64,000 nt of DNA from Bordetella sp. H567. Lineage in GTDB: Bacteria > Pseudomonadota > Gammaproteobacteria > Burkholderiales > Burkholderiaceae_B. The notes beneath the pieces are model-generated. The model had not been told where the DNA came from, ran no database searches, and saw nothing but the letters and a program-made list of their open reading frames with translations. The DNA lies in NCBI RefSeq assembly GCF_001704295.1, contig NZ_CP012334.1:3298084-3362083 (forward strand). The letters are read 5' to 3'. The translations under genes and the position numbers were made by a program. Shown here piece after piece: positions 17,725 through 24,991 of the stretch. Each line of letters begins with the position of its first letter. The first letter of the stretch is position 1.

Positions 17725-18525
17725 CTATGCCGTCCGCGCACCCAGGAAGTCGGCCATCAGCCCGACCTGCGCGGCCAGCATGGGCGCGCCATACTGGATG
17801 GCGCAGCCGCGCTCGCGCGCGGCCAGCAGCAGCGCGGTCTCGCGCGGCTGCATGATGACCTCGCACACGAGCTGCGGCGGCGCCAGGCGCGATACATCCA
17901 GCGGCAACGCATCGCCTTGCCGCATACCGAGCGATGTCGCGTTGACCACCAGGTCGTGCCCGCTGGGATCGTCCGAACCGACGCGCACGTCCGCCCCGGG
18001 ATGCAAGGCCAGGATGCGTTGGCGCAGGTCCTCGGCCTTGGACCGCGTGCGGTTGGCGACGGTCAGCCGCGCCACGCCAGCCCCGACCAGGGAAAACGCG
18101 ATGGCGTTGGCGGCACCGCCCGCACCGGCCAGATAAGCGGTTTTTCCTTCCACCTGCCGGCCTTCGGCGCGCAGCCCACCGACGAAACCTTCGCCGTCGA
18201 GCATGGTCGCGACCAGGCGCCCGTCCGGCTCGCGGCGAACGACGTTGGCGGCGCCGATCTTGCGCGTGACCGCCGAGGCCTCGTCGCACAAGGCAAGAAT
18301 GGCTGTCTTGTGCGGCACCGTGACCACCACGCCGCCCAGGTTCTCCATGCCGCGCAGGCCTGCCACGACCGCCGGCAGGTTGTCGGGCCGCACATGGATC
18401 GGGATCATCACGCCGTCGAACCCGATGGACGCGAAAAACTCGTTCAAGCGCTGGGGCGCCTGGACGTGATGAATGGGATCGGCCAGGATGCCGTATACCT
18501 GCGTCTTGCCGCTGATGGGCGTCAT
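17725..18525 (-). CDS. Shikimate dehydrogenase-like oxidoreductase (AroE paralogue)
   Basis: A 266-residue member of the shikimate/quinate dehydrogenase family. The catalytic lysine motif VTVPHK and the NADP-binding GAGGAANAIAFSL are intact, and NATSLGM matches the family. The substrate pocket differs from true AroE: the SxS motif expected in GxPIxHSxSP reads ADPIHHVQAP, and the usual NTDGxGF reads MLDGEGF. This points to a paralogue acting on another hydroxy acid rather than the biosynthetic enzyme. It heads a two-gene operon with the GMC oxidoreductase and is divergent from the GntR/FCD regulator. Confidence 0.85.
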   Translation of the reverse strand: MTPISGKTQVYGILADPIHHVQAPQRLNEFFASIGFDGVMIPIHVRPDNLPAVVAGLRGMENLGGVVVTVPHKTAILALCDEASAVTRKIGAANVVRREPDGRLVATMLDGEGFVGGLRAEGRQVEGKTAYLAGAGGAANAIAFSLVGAGVARLTVANRTRSKAEDLRQRILALHPGADVRVGSDDPSGHDLVVNATSLGMRQGDALPLDVSRLAPPQLVCEVIMQPRETALLLAARERGCAIQYGAPMLAAQVGLMADFLGARTA

Positions 18526-18661
18526 CGTTTGTCTCCGTTTCCTTTATCGTCCAGGATCGCCTGACGGATACCCTGTACATGCAGCGTATCGCACCGCCCA
18601 ATCGCAGCGCGCATGGTGTTTACGTGGGCATGCTGGCGCGACATGCAGCGCGGCAGCCGTC

Positions 18662-18674
18662 ATATATGATATAT
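18662..18674. promoter_or_regulatory. AT-rich palindrome, candidate FCD-regulator operator (site 1)
   Basis: ATATATGATATAT is a perfect 13-bp palindrome about its central base, set in GC-rich DNA between the shikimate-dehydrogenase-like gene and the divergent GntR gene. The reverse complement of the 14-mer at 18661-18674 recurs exactly at 22709-22722, in the other divergent promoter region of the cluster. This pairing supports a shared operator for the regulator at 18752. Confidence 0.65.
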
Positions 18675-18751
18675 AATATAGCCGCACGATTATAAAAAAA
18701 CGACTGCACGCTAGAATTCCGTCCTTTCCTCAGCGGCTCGCAGTACGCGCC

Positions 18752-19459
18752 ATGTCCAACCTGAAGCCCGTCAAAAAAGAGAACCTGTCGGTCCGGGTCT
18801 ATACCGAAATACGGGAAGCGCTCATCAACGGCCAATACGAGCCTGGCGAGCGGCTGATCATCGGTGAACTGGCCCAGGAACTGGGCGTGTCCATCACACC
18901 GGTGCGGGAAGCGATTTTCCGGCTGATCAGCGAACAAGGGCTGGAAATGCAGGCCGCCACGGCCGTCTACGTGCCTTACGTCAACTCGGAAAAGATGCGG
19001 GAGATCCAGCAGATCCGCTTCCACCTGGAAGGCATGGGCGCCGCGGAAGCCGCGCGCAAGATCACACGGGCGCAGTTGGACAAGCTGGTGGCGCTGCAGG
19101 AAGAATTCATCGCCCATACGTCCACCGACCCCAAGCGCGCGAGCTACCTGAACCGCAAATTCCATTTCGCCATTCTGGAAGCCAGCCGGATGCCGATCCT
19201 GCGCAACACGGTGGAATCGTTCTGGGTCATCACGGGCCCTATCCTGAAGGTCTTCCACGTCAAGACAGCGGGCCTGGATTACTCAGGCGGGCAACATCGC
19301 CACGAGGCCGTACTGACGGCCTTGAAGGCACGCGACCCCGAAGCCGCCACCAAGGCGATCCAGGCAGACCTGGTCTGGGGCGGCAAGATCATGATCGATT
19401 GGCTGGTCGAAAAAGAAAAAGAACAGGAAGCGCTGGCCGCGGCTGCGCGCGGCAAATAG
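18752..19459 (+). CDS. GntR-family regulator, FCD subfamily
   Basis: A 235-residue regulator with an N-terminal winged helix-turn-helix (YEPGERLIIGELAQELGVSITPVREAIFRL) and a C-terminal FCD effector domain, in which RKFHFAILEAS and the late H in HRHEAVLTAL provide likely metal/ligand residues. FCD regulators usually repress catabolic genes and are released by a pathway acid. It is divergent from the AroE-like/GMC operon. Identical palindromes at 18662 and 22709 suggest that it also controls the SDR-HAD-BKACE operon and the ABC importer. A short inverted repeat (GCAAATA/TATTTGC) overlaps its stop codon. Confidence 0.9.
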   Translation: MSNLKPVKKENLSVRVYTEIREALINGQYEPGERLIIGELAQELGVSITPVREAIFRLISEQGLEMQAATAVYVPYVNSEKMREIQQIRFHLEGMGAAEAARKITRAQLDKLVALQEEFIAHTSTDPKRASYLNRKFHFAILEASRMPILRNTVESFWVITGPILKVFHVKTAGLDYSGGQHRHEAVLTALKARDPEAATKAIQADLVWGGKIMIDWLVEKEKEQEALAAAARGK

Positions 19460-19528
19460 CGGTTATTTGCAAAGGCGCCGCTGGGTCGCGGCCCCGGCAT
19501 GCCTCGAATGCAATAACGAAGGCTGCCG

Positions 19529-19786
19529 TCACTTCCCTTGCGGAACGCGCACGGCTTCCTTTTCGGCTGCGCTCTCGGCCTTGCCGGTGTTCTCGCCGGC
19601 GCGCTTCTCCAGCTTGCCTTGTTCGCGCTTTTCCCACTGCTTACCTTCCTGGACCTTTTCCTCGGCCTCGTTTTTCCAGGTTTCGGCCTTGCCTTCCAGC
19701 TTCGACTCCATTGAGTCGGCCGCGAATACGGCTCCGGAACCGACAACCAGGGCCAACGCGATACTTGTTGCGATAGTCTTCTTCAT
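19529..19786 (-). CDS. Small charged periplasmic protein
   Basis: An 85-residue hypothetical protein. The start at 19786 has GAGGAG upstream and opens a clear signal peptide (MKKTIATSIALALVVGSGAVFA, cleavage after AFA-type site before ADS, written as VFA-ADS). The mature part of about 63 residues is almost entirely lysine, glutamate, glycine and alanine, with predicted helical heptads (AETWKNEAEEKVQEGKQW). No known domain is recognised. It stands between the GntR gene (convergent) and the cleavage-enzyme gene upstream, and may be independently transcribed. Its high charge recalls small stress or envelope proteins, but nothing stronger can be said. Confidence 0.75.
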   Translation of the reverse strand: MKKTIATSIALALVVGSGAVFAADSMESKLEGKAETWKNEAEEKVQEGKQWEKREQGKLEKRAGENTGKAESAAEKEAVRVPQGK

Positions 19787-19919
19787 GGCAACGCTCCTCT
19801 CGGTAAACCGCGAATGCGCGAGGTGCGCATCCACGGATTTGAACTCGGCGCCATTGTGGTGGCGCGCGTCGATCGGGGCGTCACACATTCCTAAACAAAT
19901 TGAAAATCCAAAATCGGCG

Positions 19920-20855
19920 CTAGAACGCGACCTTGTCCCGGCCCTTCAGGCCCAGCTTCTCGCGCGCGTCGTCCGGCGTGGCGATTTCAAGGTTGAGCGC
20001 TTCCAGGATGGTGCGGATCCGCTCCACCTGGGCGCGGTTGGATTCCGCCAGCTTTCCCGGCCCGATCCACAGCGAATCCTCCAGTCCCACTCGTACGTTC
20101 GAGCCCATGGCCGCGCCTATCGTGGCCAGCGGGATCTGGTTGCGCCCCGCCCCCAGGATGGACCATTCATATTCGCTGCCGAACAGCCTGTCCGCCGTGC
20201 GCTTCATGTGCATCAGGTCTTCCGGATGCGGCCCGATGCCGCCCAGGATGCCGAACACCGATTGAATGAACGGCGGCGACTTCACCAACCCACGGTCGAC
20301 GAAGTGCTTGAGGTTGTACAGGTGGCTGATGTCATAGCACTCGAACTCGAAGCGCGTCCCGTTGGCGTTGCCGATGGCCAGGATGCTCTCGATGTCCTGA
20401 TACGTATTGCGGAAAATCAGTGAGCGGCTGTTTTCAAGGTGTTCGCGTTCCCAATCATGCTGGAACTCCTTGAAGCGATCCAGCATGGGGAACAGCCCGA
20501 AGTTCATGGACCCCATGTTCAGCGAGGCCACCTCGGGCTTGAAAGTCGCCGCCGGACGCATGCGTTCCTCCACCGTCATATGGGGGCTGCCGCCGGTGGT
20601 GATATTGATGACCGCGTCCGTTTCCTGCTTGATGCGTTTCAAAAAAGGCTCGAACAGCGCAGGGTCCTGCGAGGGCTTTCCGGTCTTGGGATCGCGGGCA
20701 TGCAGGTGCAGCACCGCGGCGCCCGCGCGGGCCGCGCCGATTGCCGCCTCCGCGATTTCGTCCGCCGTCACCGGCAGATGCGGCGACATGCTGGGCGTAT
20801 GGATCGCGCCCGTCACGGCACACGTAATGATTACCTTCTGCTTGCCTTTAGCCAT
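19920..20855 (-). CDS. Beta-keto acid cleavage enzyme (BKACE, DUF849)
   Basis: A 311-residue TIM-barrel enzyme of the BKACE family. These zinc enzymes condense a beta-keto acid with acetyl-CoA and release acetoacetate plus a new acyl-CoA. The opening VIITCAVTGAIHTPSMSPHLPVT, the zinc motif LHLHARD near residue 49, INITTGG and SVFGILGGIG are family signatures. The gene overlaps the upstream dehydrogenase gene by eight bases. A dehydrogenase that makes a beta-keto acid followed by a cleavage enzyme is the logic of carnitine and lysine-fermentation pathways, so these two probably act in sequence. Side-chain specificity cannot be read from sequence. Confidence 0.92.
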   Translation of the reverse strand: MAKGKQKVIITCAVTGAIHTPSMSPHLPVTADEIAEAAIGAARAGAAVLHLHARDPKTGKPSQDPALFEPFLKRIKQETDAVINITTGGSPHMTVEERMRPAATFKPEVASLNMGSMNFGLFPMLDRFKEFQHDWEREHLENSRSLIFRNTYQDIESILAIGNANGTRFEFECYDISHLYNLKHFVDRGLVKSPPFIQSVFGILGGIGPHPEDLMHMKRTADRLFGSEYEWSILGAGRNQIPLATIGAAMGSNVRVGLEDSLWIGPGKLAESNRAQVERIRTILEALNLEIATPDDAREKLGLKGRDKVAF

Positions 20856-21786
20856 TCGTCTCTCCGTTCCGCTGTTTGTGTCGCATCAAGCACATCAGTT
20901 GTTCGTCGCGCCAGAATCGGCGCGCCGGCAGGTCCGTGGCGGGAAGCCGTTCGCGCCGCTCGCGCTCCAGCCTTTTCACCAGCGCATCATCCCACGCCGG
21001 GCAGTCGGCCTGGGCGGCGCCTATGGAGGCGTACATCGCGCCATAGCGCTGGCAATAGTCCGCGATACCGCCGGGGGCGTTCAGGTCTATGGTCTCCAGC
21101 GGCCCCATGAAGGACCAGCGCAGGCCCAGGCCGTCCTTGATCGTCGTATCGATGTCCTCCGCGCTGGCGATGCCGTCGCGGAACAGGCGAAAGGCTTCTT
21201 GCAGCAATGCGCCCTGCAGGCGATTGAGGATGAAGCCTTCGATCTCCTTGCGGACCACCACCGGCCGCTGGCCGACCTTGGCCAGGATGTCGCGCGTGCG
21301 CGCGATCGCGTCGGCGGACGTCCACGGCGCGCCGCTGATTTCCACCACGGGAATCAGGTAAGGCGGGTTCACCGGATGCGCCACCAGGCAGCGATGGCGA
21401 TGCGACAGGTGCTCCGTGAACAGGCTGGCCGGGATACTTGAGGTGGAACTGGCCAGTATCGTCTCGGGCGGGGCCAGTGCGTCCAGTTCGCCGAACACGG
21501 CCCGCTTGACGTCCAGCCGTTCGGGCGAGTTTTCCTGCACATAGGCCGCGCCGGCCAGTGCGGCATCCAGGCTGTCGGCCGTCTGCACGCGTGCGGCGAT
21601 GGCCTCGGCGTCCTGCAGCAGTCCGTGCGCCTGCAGCGCATACAGCTGCTGTTCGACCAGGGCCTGTGCTTCGGCCAGCCGGTCCGCGGCCACGTCGTAC
21701 AGGCGAACCTCCCAGCCGGCACGTGCAAACACGATGGCCCAGCCTTGCCCCACCAGCCCGGCACCGACAATGGCAACGATAGGCAT
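20848..21786 (-). CDS. 3-hydroxyacyl-CoA dehydrogenase-type NAD enzyme (gulonate/carnitine dehydrogenase-like)
   Basis: A 312-residue NAD-dependent beta-hydroxy acid dehydrogenase. GAGLVGQGWAIVFARAG (residues 8-24) binds NAD. SSTSSIP and AHPVNPPYLIPVVEI carry the catalytic serine and histidine typical of the lambda-crystallin/L-gulonate 3-dehydrogenase/carnitine dehydrogenase branch rather than of fatty-acid FadB. The C-terminal domain contains NRLQGALLQEAFRL. The ribosome site is AAGGAG. It lies 30 bases after the SDR gene and overlaps the BKACE gene, so the three form an operon. It should oxidise the pathway's 3-hydroxy acid to the keto acid cleaved by BKACE. Confidence 0.88.
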   Translation of the reverse strand: MPIVAIVGAGLVGQGWAIVFARAGWEVRLYDVAADRLAEAQALVEQQLYALQAHGLLQDAEAIAARVQTADSLDAALAGAAYVQENSPERLDVKRAVFGELDALAPPETILASSTSSIPASLFTEHLSHRHRCLVAHPVNPPYLIPVVEISGAPWTSADAIARTRDILAKVGQRPVVVRKEIEGFILNRLQGALLQEAFRLFRDGIASAEDIDTTIKDGLGLRWSFMGPLETIDLNAPGGIADYCQRYGAMYASIGAAQADCPAWDDALVKRLERERRERLPATDLPARRFWRDEQLMCLMRHKQRNGETNG

Positions 21787-21816
21787 GGCGCATTCTCCTT
21801 GCGGCCCGGACGGGCC

Positions 21817-22599
21817 CTAGTAGAGCTTCTCGGTGTAGCCGTCGACCGCGATGGCCTGGCCGGAAATACTGCCGGCCGCCTCGCTGGCATTAAACAGCAC
21901 CATATTGGCCACGTCCCGCGCGGTGATCATGCGGCCCAGCGCGGCCTGGGTTTCGTATTGGCCCGCGATTTCCGCCACGGGCCGGCCCAGGGCGCGCGCC
22001 TTGGCGTCGATCACGGCACGGATGCGCGGTCCTTCCACCGCGCCAGGCAGGATGGCATTGACGCGGATGCCATGCGGGCCCAGCTCCAGCGCCAGCGTCT
22101 TGGTGAACCCGACGACCGCCCATTTGGATGCCGCGTAGGCCGACCGTCCTGGAAATCCAAGATGGCCCGCCGCCGACGAGAGGTTGATCATGACGCCCGC
22201 CCTGGACTGCTTCAGCAGCGGCACGGCCAGGCGCGCGCACAGGAATTGCCCGGTGATGTTCACCGCCAGCGTACGATCCCAATCGGCCTTGGACAGCGTT
22301 TCGACATGGCCGGTGGGGCCGGCGATGCCGGCGTTGTTGACCAGCACGTCCAGGCCGCCCAGCCGAGCGTCCACGGCCTGGAACAGTGCGGCAACGCTGG
22401 CCTCGTCCGCCACGTCGGCCAGTACCGTATGCAGCCCGGGCAGCTCCCTGCCCGCTTCGTCCAATCGCGCCTGGTTGACGTCGCAGATCATCACATGGGC
22501 GCCGGCGCGGTGGAACAGCTGCGTCATCTCCCACCCCAGGCCATCGGCGCCCGCCGTGATAAGGACCTTCCTGCCGCGGAAATCGACTTCGTCGAACAT
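21817..22599 (-). CDS. SDR-family oxidoreductase
   Basis: A 260-residue short-chain dehydrogenase. The catalytic Ser-Tyr-Lys is complete (SSAAGHLGFPGRSAYAASK) and NNAGIAG is present. The cofactor loop reads TAGADGLG instead of TGxxxGxG, with the first glycine replaced by alanine. An AGGAG ribosome site precedes the ATG at 22599. It is the first gene of the SDR-dehydrogenase-BKACE operon, divergent from the ABC importer. The shared palindrome at 22709-22721 lies 110 bases upstream of its start. It is probably an early oxidation step of the same pathway. Confidence 0.88.
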   Translation of the reverse strand: MFDEVDFRGRKVLITAGADGLGWEMTQLFHRAGAHVMICDVNQARLDEAGRELPGLHTVLADVADEASVAALFQAVDARLGGLDVLVNNAGIAGPTGHVETLSKADWDRTLAVNITGQFLCARLAVPLLKQSRAGVMINLSSAAGHLGFPGRSAYAASKWAVVGFTKTLALELGPHGIRVNAILPGAVEGPRIRAVIDAKARALGRPVAEIAGQYETQAALGRMITARDVANMVLFNASEAAGSISGQAIAVDGYTEKLY

Positions 22600-22708
22600 G
22601 GGCTAGTCTCCTGTGAGGGCGCGGGCGGGATGGGCCGGGTTATCCCCCATTTACCGTGATTCCAGCACCACGACAGAATTGGGCAGCTTCCGATCGTCCG
22701 CGCGGAAA

Positions 22709-22721
22709 ATATATCATATAT
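22709..22721. promoter_or_regulatory. AT-rich palindrome, candidate FCD-regulator operator (site 2)
   Basis: ATATATCATATAT is the exact reverse complement of the palindrome at 18662-18674, and the identity extends one base further (22709-22722). It lies between the divergent starts of the SDR operon (22599) and the importer operon (22778). Its rarity in such GC-rich DNA makes chance unlikely. Confidence 0.65.
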
Positions 22722-22777
22722 GTTTTGTGCGCCCGGTCACGCGCGGCCATCCCCACAACGACATAACGGAGCGAGAC

Positions 22778-23980
22778 ATGCACAAAATCACGAGGTTCGC
22801 CTTGGCGGTCGGCACATGCGGGATGCTGCTCAGCACGGGCGCATCGGCGGACATCAAGGTCGGCGCCGTCTATCCGTTCAGCGGCGCGCTGGCGCTGCTG
22901 GGACAGGAAAGCTTTCGCGGGCTGGAAATCGCCGTGAACGAAGTAAACGCCGCAGGCGGCGTCAATGGCGAGAAAATCCAGATCCTGAAGGCCGACGCCG
23001 TCGATCCCAACCAGGCGGTCTCGGAGACCAAGCGCCTGACCTCCTCCGGTGTGGCCGCCGTCTTCGGCAGCTATGCGTCGGGTATCTCCTATGCCGCGAC
23101 GCCGGTCACGGAACTGGCCGGCATCCCCTATTTCGAACTGGGCGCCACGGCGCACAAGATCACGCAACGCGGCTACAAATACCTGTTCCGCAGCAATCCC
23201 AATACCGGCAAGTACGGCTATGCGGTCGTCAACGCGCTGCATGACCTGGTGGCGCCGGGCATGGGGATGAGCGCCAAGGACATCGTCATCGGCATCATCC
23301 ATGAGGACGGCCCCTACGGCACGGACGTCGCGGCGACCGAACAACAGCGCGCCAAGGAGCTGGGCTACAAAGTCGCGGAAGTCCTGCCCTATTCGGCCAA
23401 GACGGTGGACCTGTCGTCGCTGATCCTGCGCCTGAAGGGCGCCAACGTGAACGTGGTGCTGCAGACGGCCTACCAGAACGACGCCATCCTGTATTTCAAC
23501 CAGGCGAAGTCCGCGGGCTTCACGCCCAAGGTGGTGATCGGCGCGGGCGGCGGCTATTCGCTGGCCGACACCGCGAAGGCGGTGGGCCCCGGCATCAACG
23601 GCGTGTTCGACCTGGATTTCCCGCAGGGATCCATCAACCCCCAGGGCGCGCCGGGCCTGGACAAATTCCTGCAGGCCTACAAGACCGCATACAAGAGCGA
23701 TCCGCAATCCGGCCACAGCCTGGCCAACTATGTGGGCGCCAAGGCCTTCCTGGAAGCCATGGCCAACGCCAAGTCCACCGACAAGGACAAGATCCGCGCC
23801 GCGGTGCTGGCCTACAAGAAGAAGCCGGGCGAGACCGCCAATGGCTGGGGCTTCGACTTCGGCGAGGACGGCCAGAACAATGCATCGGAATTCTATGTGA
23901 TGCAGTGGCAGGACAACGGCAAGCTGGTCACCATCTCGCCACCCAATCTCGCGCTGGGCAAGCCGGTGTTCAACAAGTAG
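22778..23980 (+). CDS. Branched-chain-amino-acid-type ABC substrate-binding protein
   Basis: A 400-residue periplasmic binding protein of the Leu/Ile/Val (HAAT) family. The signal peptide (LAVGTCGMLLSTGASA) is followed by DIKVGAVYPFSGALALLGQE and GGVNGEKIQILKADA, the standard opening of the Periplasmic_6 fold. The start at 22778 has GGAG six bases upstream. It is the first gene of the importer operon and is followed by a strong stem-loop at 24010-24049. Members bind amino acids, amides, urea or aromatic and hydroxy acids. Linkage to the BKACE operon suggests a hydroxy-carboxylate ligand, which is inference. Confidence 0.92.
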   Translation: MHKITRFALAVGTCGMLLSTGASADIKVGAVYPFSGALALLGQESFRGLEIAVNEVNAAGGVNGEKIQILKADAVDPNQAVSETKRLTSSGVAAVFGSYASGISYAATPVTELAGIPYFELGATAHKITQRGYKYLFRSNPNTGKYGYAVVNALHDLVAPGMGMSAKDIVIGIIHEDGPYGTDVAATEQQRAKELGYKVAEVLPYSAKTVDLSSLILRLKGANVNVVLQTAYQNDAILYFNQAKSAGFTPKVVIGAGGGYSLADTAKAVGPGINGVFDLDFPQGSINPQGAPGLDKFLQAYKTAYKSDPQSGHSLANYVGAKAFLEAMANAKSTDKDKIRAAVLAYKKKPGETANGWGFDFGEDGQNNASEFYVMQWQDNGKLVTISPPNLALGKPVFNK

Positions 23981-24009
23981 TCCAGGCCAGGGCCTGTTGA
24001 TCCCGGAAC

Positions 24010-24049
24010 GAGCCTGGGCCGGACACGCCGGCGCAGCGCCGGCAGGCTC
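24010..24049 (+). promoter_or_regulatory. Stem-loop between binding-protein and permease genes
   Basis: An outer stem GAGCCTG (24010-24016)/CAGGCTC (24043-24049) encloses an inner perfect hairpin GCCGGC-GCAGC-GCCGGC (24027-24043). There is no U-tract. Such structures after binding-protein genes often protect the upstream message from 3' decay and lower downstream expression, setting the excess of binding protein over membrane subunits. Confidence 0.5.
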
Positions 24050-24111
24050 CGACCGGACCGCAGGCCGGCCACCCGCCCGGGGCCGGCCTTGCGCCTTCGC
24101 GGGATTGCACA

Positions 24112-24978
24112 ATGGATATCTTCGTACAGCTGATCATCAATGGGCTGCTGCTGGGCGGCGCCTACACCATCATCAGCCTGGGACTGACCTTGATCTTCGG
24201 CGTCGTGCGCGTGGTGAATTTCGCGCATGGCGAGTTCCTGATGGTGGGTATGTACCTGGTCTACCTGGCCGCCAGCCAGTTCGGCATCCATCCGTATATC
24301 GGCCTGGCGCCCGTGGCCGTCATCATGTTCGCGTTGGGCGCCTTCACGCAGCGGGCCATCATCCAGCCCTTGCTCAATGCGGATGAACATATCCAGATCT
24401 TCGCCACCGTCGGTGTATCGACCATATTGCTGAACCTGGCCCTGGTGGTGTTCGGCGCCAACGTCTTCCGTGCTCCGGTCGAGGTGGGCACGGGGGCCTT
24501 CACGCTGGGCCGGTATTCCATGGTGAGCGGGCAGCTGATCACATTCCTGATCGCGCTCGCGCTGGCCGTCCTGCTGCATGTCTTCATGCACCGGACCTAC
24601 CTGGGCCGCGCGCTGCGCGCCGTGGCCCAGCACCGCTACGCCGCCATGCTGATGGGCGTGAATGTCAGGATGGTGTACGTCATCGCCTTCGGCCTGGGCA
24701 CCGCCTTCGTCGGTGTCGCCGCCGGACTGCTCGCGCCGCAGTATCCAGTGTTCCCCACCGTCGGCACGTATTTCGTGCTGACGGCCTTCGTCATCGTCGT
24801 GCTGGGCGGCATGGGCAGCCTGTACGGGGCGGTGGCGGGGTCCATGATCATCGGCGTGGTGGATGCGCTGGCGGGCTACTACATCGCGCCCGACCTGAAG
24901 GAGGTCGTTTACTTCGGCATCTTCCTGCTGATCCTCGTCTTGCGGCCGGCCGGCTTGTTCGGCGTCGGCACGGAATAA
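24112..24978 (+). CDS. LivH-type ABC transporter permease
   Basis: A 288-residue inner-membrane permease of the branched-chain amino acid family. The start ILGGAYTIISLGLTLIFGVVRVVNFAHGEF is the LivH signature, and the conserved cytoplasmic loop for ATPase contact is near GRALRAVAQHRYAAMLMGVNV. About eight membrane helices are visible. The ATG at 24112 follows a 131-base gap after the binding protein, with only a weak ribosome site. It pairs with the permease half of the next gene. Confidence 0.92.
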   Translation: MDIFVQLIINGLLLGGAYTIISLGLTLIFGVVRVVNFAHGEFLMVGMYLVYLAASQFGIHPYIGLAPVAVIMFALGAFTQRAIIQPLLNADEHIQIFATVGVSTILLNLALVVFGANVFRAPVEVGTGAFTLGRYSMVSGQLITFLIALALAVLLHVFMHRTYLGRALRAVAQHRYAAMLMGVNVRMVYVIAFGLGTAFVGVAAGLLAPQYPVFPTVGTYFVLTAFVIVVLGGMGSLYGAVAGSMIIGVVDALAGYYIAPDLKEVVYFGIFLLILVLRPAGLFGVGTE

Positions 24979-24991
24979 CCAGGAGCAAGAC

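Noticed and set aside
16315-18564. Long plus-strand frame across the GMC and AroE-like genes
   Set aside because: It is antisense to two complete enzymes with all family motifs, and its own translation shows no family signature or ribosome site.
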